Positions 39,664 through 49,296 of a stretch of DNA of 64,000 bases are shown here, piece after piece. The first letter of the stretch is position 1, and each line of letters starts with the position of its first letter. A program made the position numbers and the translations under genes. The stretch comes from Pyropia yezoensis (lineage: Eukaryota > Rhodophyta > Bangiophyceae > Bangiales > Bangiaceae), in NCBI GenBank assembly GCA_009829735.1, contig CM020618.1:8523119-8587118 (forward strand). Direction: 5' to 3'. Below the pieces are notes generated by a model. That model did no database searches and was not told the DNA's origin. It saw only the letters and a list, made by a program, of their open reading frames with translations.

Positions 39664-41610
39664 ATGGCTAGTTCGGACCCCCCGTCGTCCGGGGAGTACA
39701 CGGTCGACGCACGTACTTCAGTGCCTTTGAATACTGGTGAGACACAGGTGGGTTTACCTGGGGTCGCAGAGGGACTAGAGGTCCCTCAAGCCAGCAGGAC
39801 TGGAAGTGCGGGCGGGCAACAGGCCACACCGACTCAGTCGGGAGTTCACTCGGGTGACACTTCTGATGTGGGTGGGCCGAAGTCTGGCCATCGTGTGGTA
39901 CACTCAACGGGAACGTCCTAAGGGGTGAGGACTGCCCCCGCGGGCTCCACTCGGGTTGGAGCTAACTTTGGCTTGGAGCCGTCGCCAACTAGGCTTTCGG
40001 AGGACGGCGGACCTCCGTTGGTCGGCGATGGGCTCGCGCCCATGCCCCGGGTTGAGACCCCTGAGGAGCGTGGTTACCCCTCAGGTGGACTCCCGGGGGC
40101 GGATCGAGACTCAACTGGAGTCGTCAATCCACTCCTCGCGGAAACTGTCCGTCGGGAGGCGACCAATGTGTTGCGGCAGACTTTGCCGGACCTGGTGGTC
40201 ACGATGACGAATACAATTCTGAATCAGATTGTGGCGAGTTTGCCAGATGGCCTTAATGTCCAGACCGGATCGGGGCTTTCGAGCCCGCAGGCGCCGGGGG
40301 AATCCCTCCTTACGCCTACCTCTGGTCGCCCCGAACAGGGGGCGACACCTGTGACTCCCAACGAGGGAGCCACACCATACTCGGTGGGGCGTACGCCCTT
40401 CATGGGGGAGTTCCCCCCGGAAACGCCGGCGGCTACACCAAGCGCGCCGCGCCGGACTACAGGCACTGAGGGTGAACTTACCCCAGTGCCACAGCGGCTG
40501 TTCCCTCAACGTGAGGTGCCGCCCAAGATCCAGGTAGCCAACCCGGTGTACCAGAGGATCTTTGACTGTGAGACCTACGCCCTCCACAACAAGTCGGTGG
40601 CGTATGGTCCTGACCAGGCCCGAGCCATGGGCCGTGCCAAGAAGAATGCACTTCACTCTTTTGGGCACAAAGCGGAGTGGGATGGAACTCCCCCCCTCCG
40701 TGTCTTTGAGTTCCTACGTCGTTTCACAAAAGCCTGTGACGACTATGCCATAAGTGAAGGCATGGCTTTCTACATGCTACAGGAGTTTACGAAGGGAGAC
40801 CTGCGGACAGAACTTATGTCCGTCATGCCCAGCTCCTCAAGTGGAGGCGCTGGTGAGGTGACGTCCTATTTGGAGCCCGTCAACTGGTTGTTGAGAGCCA
40901 TGGTTGATGAAGCGGCGCTGGCTTCTCAAGTCGAGGAGTTTACGCAAGCCCATCAGGAAGAGGCGGAGGATGAGTTGTCCTTTGCGGAGCGAGTCCGTAA
41001 GCTCAACAATCTTTGTGGGCTCCTTCATCCACAAGCTGTGGTGAAGAGTCGGTTTCTGGAGGGGCTCCATTGGTCAGTCCGGATGGAGACCCGGGAGCAT
41101 AACACTGCCCGGGCGACCCTGGCCGAGTTGGCTAGGTTCGCCTACCGCAGAGGCGAGGCCTACCGCAAGTTGCGGGAGGAACAACGCCAGGAGCGTCAGG
41201 CCGAGTTGGCCAAGGAACGCGAGGAGGCGCGCCAGGCCGAAGAGTTGAGAGAGGCACGCCGAATCCGCAAGGAGAGGGTGGTAGCTGCCGTGGGAACTTC
41301 CCAGGGTATCTCTTCGTCTTCCCCAGTTGGGAAGACCTCTCCGGGAACTGACAATCGGTGTTGGAACTGCAACTCCGATGGGCACTGGGCATATGATTGC
41401 CCCAAGTTGAGTAAACGCATCCAACAACTTGTTAGGAATGCGAGTAAGAAGTCGGTTACGAACGAAGTACGTTCACGCCGCGAGGGTGGGTCTCGACCGG
41501 TGGTGGCGGTCGCCACACCCTCGGCGAAGGGGGCGGACACGTCGTCCTCGGACTCGTCGTCTTCCTCCCCGCCCTCAGATTCGGACGCCAAGTCGGCGGG
41601 AAACGAATGA
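39664..41610 (+). CDS. Chromovirus Gag, with one in-frame TAA at 39919
   Basis: From the ATG at 39664 (aacATGgct, MASSDPPSSGEYTVDARTSV) the frame runs 85 codons to a TAA at 39919-39921. It then continues without further stops to a TGA at 41610, in the same frame. The main part shows a Retrotrans_gag-like region (residues about 290-480: DCETYALHNKSVAYGPDQAR, WDGTPPLRVFEFLRRF, EEFTQAHQEEAEDELSFAER), a charged helical stretch, and a CCHC zinc knuckle CWNCNSDGHWAYDC near 566-579, then a Ser/Asp-rich end. It packages element RNA. Either the TAA is a recent nonsense change or translation starts downstream, for example at the ATG near 40039. It overlaps protease by ATGA. Confidence 0.85.
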
Positions 41611-42410
41611 CAGTTGGAGCTGGTCGTCCGAAGCTCACAACGGCAGCCTCGGCCAAGTGGGTCAAGAGGACGAATCAACCGTGCCGGATACTGCGGCGAC
41701 CTAAGGGAGTCCGCCTACCTCGGGTAGGACTCCCCAAGAACGTAAACCCACGTCGGGTCATCGCGGTGCTGACGGGTGAGAACTTCCAGGTGGCTGGACG
41801 GGTGCAACTTGCCCCCGGCCGCGCCTGTTGTGCCCGTATCGTACTTGATACCGGGTCAGGAGCCTCCTTGATACTCAAGTCGCTTTCACCCAAGGAGATG
41901 AAGCTCCAACGCTGGAAGTCTAAAGCTGACCATCTGATCGATATCAATGGCGGGGTACTTCCCATCGTTGGTGCCGTGACCCTACCAACTAGGTTGGGGA
42001 CCCATGAGGTCGACGTGACCTATGGTGTAGTTGAGAATATATCGGTACCCCTGCTTCTGGGTACCCCTTATGTCGTAACACAAGTGCCTTTGATTTGTGG
42101 CCCTGAGTACTGGGTCAAGTTGATGAATGGGGAGACTATCCCCATCCTTGGTAAGGAAAAGTCTGTCGCTCCTGTGACAGTCTCACAGTCGAAGCCTGTT
42201 TGCTCTGTGAGGGAAGGGTTTACTGCTACCCTGCGTTTAGCCCGTAAAGTCACGTTGCCCCCCAACTCGGTGGCGCACGTTGATGTTGTAACTGATTATA
42301 CGGGGAACGGGTTGGTGCACCCTTACCCCCGTCTTGCTAGCAAGCACCAAGTGCATGTTGCCCTTGGCACGATGGCTCCAAAGCCGGAGTCCCGTGGAGG
42401 ATCCAGGTGA
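41607..42410 (+). CDS. Chromovirus protease region
   Basis: 267 codons starting at the ATG that overlaps the gag stop (ATGA), in the -1 frame relative to gag. It contains the retropepsin motif VLDTGSGASLI with catalytic Asp81, and downstream hydrophobic strands (VPLLLGTPYVV). The family protease cleaves Gag and Pol. Expression could be by termination-reinitiation at ATGA or by -1 frameshifting; no canonical slippery heptamer was noticed at the overlap. Confidence 0.88.
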   Translation: MTVGAGRPKLTTAASAKWVKRTNQPCRILRRPKGVRLPRVGLPKNVNPRRVIAVLTGENFQVAGRVQLAPGRACCARIVLDTGSGASLILKSLSPKEMKLQRWKSKADHLIDINGGVLPIVGAVTLPTRLGTHEVDVTYGVVENISVPLLLGTPYVVTQVPLICGPEYWVKLMNGETIPILGKEKSVAPVTVSQSKPVCSVREGFTATLRLARKVTLPPNSVAHVDVVTDYTGNGLVHPYPRLASKHQVHVALGTMAPKPESRGGSR

Positions 42411-45400
42411 AGAACCTGAGCTCGTCGCCCAAGTACTTCAAGTCGGGAGCCAAGTTCGGCTATATCGACCAACACGAGGGACCGGTAGTAGCGGTCACCC
42501 TCAATGCGGGCGCAAGTGGCGACCCGAAGTCCGGAAAGGAGAAGCATCAAGCTAAGTCGGCCGCCTCTCCTCGGCCCCATGTGAACATGGAGGGTGTTCC
42601 ACCCAGGTTGAGGGTTCAAGTTGAACGCCTCTTGGACCAATATCACAAGTTGTGGGATGGTCAATTGGGACTCATGAGAGCTACCCAACACCGGATCGAG
42701 TTGAAGCCCGGTGCACCCCCTATACGCCAACAACCGTATAGGGGAGGACCCCGTTCAAGGGCCCTCGTTAAGGAGCAAGTTGCTTGCATGGAGGCCCTCG
42801 ATGTGATCGAGGCCAGTAACGCCGAGTGGGCGAGTCCGGTGGTTATCGTCCCCAAAGTTGATGGGACCCCCCGGTTCTGTATCGACTACCGTAAGCTCAA
42901 CGAGAGCACGGTGAAGGACAGTTATCCCCTACTTAGGATGGACGACTGTCTGGAATCTCTGGGGGAGGCGAACGTGTTCTCTACCCTGGACTGTAGCGCG
43001 GGGTACTGGCAAATTCCCATTGCCCCGGAGGACAGGCATAAAACTACCTTTACCTGTCACTGTGGTACCTACCAGAGCAAGCGTCTACCGTTTGGTCTGT
43101 GTAACGCGCCGGCAACTTTCCAGCGCGCTATGGACATGATTCTGGCCGGAGTACGGTGGCAGATCTGTCTCGTGTACCTAGATGATGTCATTGTGTTCTC
43201 CCGAAGTCCGAAGGAACACATTGGCCATCTTGGCCAGGTGTTCAAGCTACTTGCTGACGCCGGTGTGTCACTGAAGGCGAGTAAGTGCCACCTCTTCACT
43301 CAAGAGGTGGAATACTCGGGACATGTTGTCCGTCCGGGGCGTCTCAGTGTCAACGAGAAGAACTTGAGGACCATCCGTAAGGCTCAGTACCCCCGGACCC
43401 AGACCCAGATGAGGAGCTTCCTCGGGATGTGTAACGTGTACCGACGTTTCACCAAGGGCTTCGCCAAGGTGGCGAAGCCGTTGAATGAGTTAGTGCGCTC
43501 AACGCTACCGAAGAACCTGCCTCCCCCAAGTCGGGTGGAGCAGGAATCCTTTGAGACTCTTCGGGACCTTCTGCTGAAGCCCTCTATCCTGGCTTTTCCC
43601 AGGTTGGGAGGCCACTACATCCTGGATGTGGATGCTAGCTACGACCAAATTGGTCGTGTGTTGCTTCAGCAGCAGCCGGACAAGGAGTACTTGCCGGTGG
43701 GATACTTCAGCAAGGGGCTGAACTCGGCCGAGAAGAACTACGGAGTCACCGAGTTGGAAGGACTCGCAGTGGTATGGGCTGTGACGTCACTTCGTCACTA
43801 CCTAGAGGGTGAGAAGTTCCTCATCCGCTGCGACCACCGCGCGTTGCAGTTCATCTTTAAAACGGACGGTACGAACACTCGTCTCAATCGGTGGAGGGTG
43901 CGACTGGCACCCTTCAACTTTGACATTGAGTACCGACCTGGCAGGCAACATGCCCTTGCCGACGGCCTCTCTCGGGTACCTACCGAGGGGCTGAACACGA
44001 ACCCAGTCGATGAGGACATCCTTATCGTGGGGGTAGTCACGCGCTCGGGTCAGGTGTTGAACCCCGAGGCGCCAGGGAACAAGAAGTACTTGCCCCTGTC
44101 CCTGGACGAGGTGGTGAAGGCCCAGGCCGAGGATCCGTTCTGCAAGTCGCAGAGGGATACACTGGATACAGTGGCGGAGACGCGGTTCTTTCTGGGAGAC
44201 AATGGCCTCCTCATGAGGAGGGGGGTATTCCAGGGGACCGAACAACTTGTCGTCCCCGCATCCCTCAAGGACAGTATCCTTGAGAGGGAGCACAACGCTC
44301 CCACGGGTGGACACCTGGGGTCTAGTAAACTGTACCAGACCCTGCGGACCAGGTACTACTGGCCGTCCATGGTGGTGGACATCTACAGTTGGGTGGCTGC
44401 CTGCACAAGTTGTGCACAGAACCGTCTGATGGAACGGCGGCCTACTACGGCTATGCTATTTTTCCCGGCCAAGGAGCCCTTTGCCGCGTTGGCGATGGAC
44501 ATCCTTGGGCCACTGCCAGTGACTGAGGAGGGCAACCAGTACCTCCTGGTCATCTGTGACCGCTTCACGAAACTTACGCGAGCGATCCCACTGGCAGAGA
44601 TCACGGCCATGTCGGTCGTGTCAGCCTTCCTAGATCACTGGGTTGCCGCGTATGGCATTCCGGATAGTACACTATCGGACAATGGACCGCAATTTGCGTC
44701 TGTACTGTTTCAGGGAGTGCTGGATATGTTGGGGGTTAAGGCAAACTATGCTACCCCCTACCACCCACCAACTAACGGGCAGGTGGAGCGCTTCAACAAA
44801 ACTATTGTTCGGCAGCTGCGCCACTATGTGAGTGAGCATGTGAAAACGTGGGACCAATACATTTCTATTCTTACCACTGCCTACAATTCGCAGGTTCACT
44901 CATCTACCGGGGAAGTACCCCTCGCTTTTATGACCCCCCGTCGCGTGCGGTCTATTGCCGTGCGGCGGCCGCTCCCAACTAGGGAGGATTGTGGCAGTAC
45001 ACCTACTCCTACTGAGAGTAAGGCGGAGTTCGCTGCTAGGCTTGAAAACCTCATCCCTAAAGTCAGGGCTGAGATGGACAAAGCACAAAAGCGCTACAAG
45101 CGTACCTTTGAAAAAAAGGTGCGCAATGCTAAGCATGTCCCCGAGCAGGGTGACTGGGTGCTGGTACACTCACACACCCCAACTGGGGGTAAGTTGGTAT
45201 TCCAGACGAAGGGGCCGTACCAGGTCCTTCGTACTGATGGGCGGCGCTTTACCAGCGAAAGTGACGATGGGGTCCGCACAGTGAACGGACAGGACGTGGT
45301 CAAAGTTGCACCACCGCCTGCAGGCGACGCAGCTTGGGCGCGTGCGTTGGAAGCGTGGCGCCTCCCCTCGCTGCCTGCGGCCAAACAGGGCCCGCAGGAG

Positions 45401-45589
45401 TACGTGTTCGATAAGTTCATCGACCGCGGCTGGGATGAGGACACTGACCGCCTCATGCTGAGGGTGCGTTGGTTTGGCTACAAACCCAAGGATGATACGT
45501 GGGAGTATGTGGAGGACCTTCCCGCTGAGAAGGTCCGGGCATACTGTGCCCGGAATGAGATAGACTTTAGCAGCCCTCCCTCAACGTGA
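42407..45589 (+). CDS. Chromovirus Pol: reverse transcriptase, RNase H, integrase, chromodomain
   Basis: 1060 codons. The frame overlaps the protease stop as GTGA, again -1 relative to the previous frame, so it may be translated as a fusion or start at GTG. RT: FCIDYRKLN, LPFGLCNAPATFQ, and the active site YLDD at 257-260. RNase H: LDVDASYDQIG (Asp407/409), TELEGLAVVWA, and a late CDHRAL. Integrase: HHCC finger from His629/His636 to CTSC near 666, and the catalytic triad D698, D758, E794 with 35 residues between the last two. A chromodomain-like end (VRWFGYKPKDDTWEYVEDLP, residues about 1020-1045) places it in the chromoviruses, where this module directs insertion to particular chromatin. No stop or frameshift is seen, so the gene could be active. 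Confidence 0.96.
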   Translation: MKNLSSSPKYFKSGAKFGYIDQHEGPVVAVTLNAGASGDPKSGKEKHQAKSAASPRPHVNMEGVPPRLRVQVERLLDQYHKLWDGQLGLMRATQHRIELKPGAPPIRQQPYRGGPRSRALVKEQVACMEALDVIEASNAEWASPVVIVPKVDGTPRFCIDYRKLNESTVKDSYPLLRMDDCLESLGEANVFSTLDCSAGYWQIPIAPEDRHKTTFTCHCGTYQSKRLPFGLCNAPATFQRAMDMILAGVRWQICLVYLDDVIVFSRSPKEHIGHLGQVFKLLADAGVSLKASKCHLFTQEVEYSGHVVRPGRLSVNEKNLRTIRKAQYPRTQTQMRSFLGMCNVYRRFTKGFAKVAKPLNELVRSTLPKNLPPPSRVEQESFETLRDLLLKPSILAFPRLGGHYILDVDASYDQIGRVLLQQQPDKEYLPVGYFSKGLNSAEKNYGVTELEGLAVVWAVTSLRHYLEGEKFLIRCDHRALQFIFKTDGTNTRLNRWRVRLAPFNFDIEYRPGRQHALADGLSRVPTEGLNTNPVDEDILIVGVVTRSGQVLNPEAPGNKKYLPLSLDEVVKAQAEDPFCKSQRDTLDTVAETRFFLGDNGLLMRRGVFQGTEQLVVPASLKDSILEREHNAPTGGHLGSSKLYQTLRTRYYWPSMVVDIYSWVAACTSCAQNRLMERRPTTAMLFFPAKEPFAALAMDILGPLPVTEEGNQYLLVICDRFTKLTRAIPLAEITAMSVVSAFLDHWVAAYGIPDSTLSDNGPQFASVLFQGVLDMLGVKANYATPYHPPTNGQVERFNKTIVRQLRHYVSEHVKTWDQYISILTTAYNSQVHSSTGEVPLAFMTPRRVRSIAVRRPLPTREDCGSTPTPTESKAEFAARLENLIPKVRAEMDKAQKRYKRTFEKKVRNAKHVPEQGDWVLVHSHTPTGGKLVFQTKGPYQVLRTDGRRFTSESDDGVRTVNGQDVVKVAPPPAGDAAWARALEAWRLPSLPAAKQGPQEYVFDKFIDRGWDEDTDRLMLRVRWFGYKPKDDTWEYVEDLPAEKVRAYCARNEIDFSSPPST

Positions 45590-45700
45590 GGGAAGGCCGA
45601 GTAACAGTGCCAAGAGAGTGCTTCAAGTCGAAGTGGTACGCAGAGTGGCTTTTAAGTACAGCCCTAACCCTCACACTCTCACAACAAAGGCAGCTGCCAA

Positions 45701-47644
45701 CTAGGCATGCATGCTAGACTCTCCAACTCCACGGCCCTCGCCCTCACGTAGAGGCGAGAGGCGAGACCCACGGCGATAACGCTCCCCACCAGTCGGTGGG
45801 GCCGGCGGCTCCAAGTCGGAACCGCCGCGCCCCTCACGGTCGCGCAAGTGGCGACGACCGCGGCTGCCCTTCTGTTCAGTCTTGCGCGCAAGTTGACGAC
45901 GCAGACGCCGGACCGACTCCGACTCTGACGGAGTCGAGGACTCCGAGACGGAGTAAGACAACTCGTCTTCCGACACGGAGGGAGAGCGCCGCGAGTGTCG
46001 GCGACGACGGCGAGGAGGCGAGTATGCCCGGCTCGCGCGACGTTTACCACGCCCAAGTGGGGCTGGCTGGGGCACAATAGCCGCAATGCGAGCAAACTCG
46101 GCCGTCATAAACTCCGCCACCGACTCGCAACTCGCGGTCGCCACTGCAGTACGAACGCGCTCCTCAAGTTGAGGAGTCTCGGAACTTTGAAGGGTTGCGG
46201 TCGACGCGGCCAACCAGGAAATGGTGCGCACCAACGTGGTGATCATCATCTCTGAGGTTAGAGGCGTGGGCGGTAACACCAACTTGGGGTATACCGTCTG
46301 GAGGGTGGCCCCCAAGTTGGGGGACACCGGGGTGGACGACTCAATGGCCACGCTAATCGGGATGTCCCCGTGCGGCTGGTAGGGGACAGGAGGAAGCGGA
46401 GGGGCACGCCGAGGTGGCGGGACCCCGGTGTAACTGCGACCCCGACTTGGGGCCCCCGCAGTGGGTTGAGTCATATGGTCATCATATGAGGGCACGGCCA
46501 TAACTATGAGCTTGTCCGGGGGTGGCGCAGTGTGGCGATCCACTCCCGGGTCATACGGGTAGTCCCCGATGCCCAACCCCTCTCGTAGGACCACACGGCC
46601 GTCGTGAAGTTCACGAGCGACCCACACGAACTGGCGAAGTGCGCCATCGTCCTTGGGCCCACGAGTGGGGCGGCGCAACTTGTGCTCAATGCTCTCCCAC
46701 TCGATAAACTTGAGGAGGCGGAGCCTCTCCTCAAGCAGAGTGAGATGTCCTGATGAGCACCCCTCAGCAACTAGCTGACGGGTGACCTGTTCCAAACCTT
46801 GGATAAGCCGGAGGGGGAGATGCCAGAGCATCCCCCGCCGCTGAACACAAGACACCCAGGTCGACATGACCTCGAGGAGCCACTGGGTGGCCAACATGGC
46901 CCACACCAGGTGATCAGGGCCAGCCGTCAACATGACGGAGCCGAAGTGGTCAAGCAACCGTGGCAGCAACGCCGGGAACCCGTAGGGGACCTCAACTTGA
47001 GGCCACCACTCGGGCTTCTTCGGATAGTACTGCTCCTTACTGGCAGCAGACTGCTAAGGAAACTCAAGTTGAGCCGAGGTCACCAAGTAGGGACCTCGCC
47101 GGAGGTCCTTTTCCATCCGCACATCAAAGTGATGAGTGTGCGGATAGGCCTCGTGAAGGTACGGGGGGCGAGTTGCCACAGCGTCCCACGTAAAGGTCGG
47201 CAAGTCGCCGGGACCCGGGATAGTTCCCCCGCGGTCCACCATGGCCTTGGCACGCTGTACGTCTTCGACCTCCTCGTCGTCCAGGAAGGCAAACTGGTCC
47301 GTCCTGAAGCCGGCAGGGAACCCGACCCTACGGGGATACTTCTCCCGTAGGCGGTCCCGTACCCGAGCCATCGCTGCGCCAAGTCGGCCACAGCGAAGAA
47401 CAGTCAACCCCTCCTCATAAAGAGGCCAAGCGGGGTAAAACCACCGCCCCAAGGCCTCACGCGGGACAACTTGTCCCGCCTCCGGGGGAGATCCCGCCGT
47501 CAGCCCAAAGCCGGGTGACGCGGGAGTCCCATCCCCCGGAGTGATCGCGGAGCCCCCGCCGGAAGTCCCGGCGGGCGCTGCACCGTAGGAGGTGTCCTCC
47601 ACACGCTCGTCGAGAGAGTCCGTCTCCACTCCCGGGGTCGCCAT
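45701..47644 (-). CDS. Antisense gene of the chromovirus, with one in-frame TAG at 47054-47056
   Basis: On the strand opposite gag-pol, an ATG at 47644 (gccATGgcg, MATPGVETDSLDERVEDTSY) opens a frame of 648 codons ending at 45701. A single TAG at 47054-47056 divides it into about 196 and 450 codons. The bases after the TAG stay in frame and look coding (KPEWWPQVEVPYGFPALLPR). N-terminal part: acidic and Pro/Gly-rich, then a folded-looking region. Middle: hydrophobic and Trp-rich (HLVWAMLATQWLLEVMSTWV). C-terminal part: Arg/Ser-rich (RRRRRHSRRSPSVSEDE, RRLRRQLARKTEQKGSRGRR), like an RS domain. No known family is recognised. Extra antisense frames between pol and the 3' LTR are known from some plant Ty3/gypsy lineages, but I know of no such case in this kind of genome. 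Confidence 0.7.
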
Positions 47645-47967
47645 GGCTCTGCCCAAGTTGGGGAGAGACGCCCTGGCTACAGCGGCACGAGACTCGCCTC
47701 GAGTTGAGGGGGACTCGGATCGTGGGTAGACAGGTGGCCTCCCCAGCGTGGGGCGGCCCCGTGGAAGGTGAAGGGGAGGTAGTGGTGATGGTGAAGTGTG
47801 AACCGAGGAGAGCAAGCTGCCGAGTGGGCAAGCTTGAGGAGACGGGCGGTCAACGTGACCGCCTCCACATTCGCGTCACGTACTCAAGGGGGGGACAGGA
47901 AGTCGCGCCCCCTACGCCGAGACGTGCGTTTACGCACCCCCTCACAGGGCCGACCGGGTCGGTCGGA

Positions 47968-47983
47968 ACTGGGGAGAGGGGAG
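47968..47983 (+). promoter_or_regulatory. Polypurine tract of the chromovirus
   Basis: The purine-rich stretch ACTGGGGAGAGGGGAG ends directly at the 3' LTR. It would prime plus-strand DNA synthesis. Confidence 0.85.
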
Positions 47984-48453
47984 TGTGGCAGTATTGACCC
48001 CCAGGTAGGGGGGCAACACGTGCCATGCAAGGGGCGGCAGGCCACTAGCCTGATCCGTTCCTCCCCCTGCATTTGGGTCCATATTCCCTAAGTTTTGGGA
48101 TAGTTAGCTTAGTAGTAAATCCAACTTGGATTTGAGGGTTTTCTGCATTTATCGTCTTGAATTTTCGTGTGGCCCGGTGGGCAGGTGCTGGGGTGGGAGA
48201 TTCTGAGTGGCGAGATTCTGAGGGGACCCTGGGGGGATAAGGGGTGGGACAGCGGGGCTTGGCCCTGCGTCCCCGTCCCGACCAAGAAACTGTTGGACCA
48301 CACACCATCCTCTTGTTTGTCAGTGGGGGGTTTGCCCCACAACAGGGACAGAGTGTGTGCGACTTCCACTTCTTCCGGTTCCCCCGACACGGGAGGCAGC
48401 CCTTGTACACCGCCCCAACTTGGGTGTCGTGTGTGCAAGTGGTTTTTGCCACA
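47984..48453 (+). repeat. 3' LTR of the chromovirus
   Basis: 470 bp, matching the 5' LTR at all but about two positions. It ends TTTTTGCCACA, followed by GTACT, the probable target duplication. Confidence 0.97.
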
Positions 48454-49296
48454 GTACTAAACGGAGACGGGGACTGTGACCCGACACGTGCGTTTCGCAC
48501 GACGACCCGAGCCCACCTGGACGACCGGCCGCACTGACTTGGGTGGCGGCGGTGGTTACCCAAAGCGCATGCACGCGACCACCCAGTCAAAAGTGACCCA
48601 AAGGCCATGCAGGCGAAGACCCGGCCGGTGGGCCCTTCCGGTCGAGGTCCTCCCGTTGGGATCACAGGACATCCTCCTTTCTCAGCTGGGAGATTGTTCG
48701 GTGAGTGATTCGCCCAATGACAATGAGACAGCGTGCCAAATGGTGTCCGTCTACCTCACCTCAGGCTCCCACGTCGACCACCACACACGCTCTTACATGC
48801 ACGGTAAATGAAGCCTTGTTTGATACCATCGGATTGTCACAATCCACACTACCAGGGACTCTCAATCAGCGCCGACGACGTTCAAGGCGTTCAAATCCGA
48901 CGGCAGTCGGCGAAGAATCCTATGACTCAATCTGGACTCATCCTTCTTGGACACCCCCTTTCACTCACGTACGGAGACTGAGCGGAGACTGCCACGCATG
49001 CCGATCGTGGCAGTACGGCACACAGCCTCAGTGTGCGTGTTTCAAAAAGAAAGTCTGTATGTACACTGTCAGAATGGGGATTTGATGAGGCAAAGGGCGT
49101 CATCATGTTATTGCCTCCGTCCCACCCTTGACGCACCCCCATCCCGTACGTGCGAAAGCAAAAAACCTCGCCGTCGCCCCCCCCGCACCGCGTTCCTCAC
49201 CCAGTCGCACTACGTTCGATCCGTGATACAACGACGTAAGGTATACTATTTCCCTAGCAGCCATTCAGACACCAAAGGCACACAACCGATTACCAT
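48454..49296. other. Intergenic region right of the chromovirus
   Basis: About 0.84 kb, no gene seen. It contains the 3' flank of the BRCT gene, which ends at 49297. Confidence 0.4.

Larger units (their letters stand above)
39075..48453 (+). mobile_element. Complete Ty3/gypsy chromovirus, 9379 bp
   Basis: Two 470-bp LTRs in direct orientation flank gag, protease and pol in Ty3/gypsy order (integrase after RNase H) with a C-terminal chromodomain. A primer-binding site follows the 5' LTR and a polypurine tract precedes the 3' LTR. The LTRs differ at two positions that I can see (A/G near 39112 and A/G near 39513), which implies recent insertion. Flanking pentamers are GTGCT on the left and GTACT on the right: a target duplication with one mismatch. 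A long antisense gene occupies the 2 kb between pol and the 3' LTR. Confidence 0.97.
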
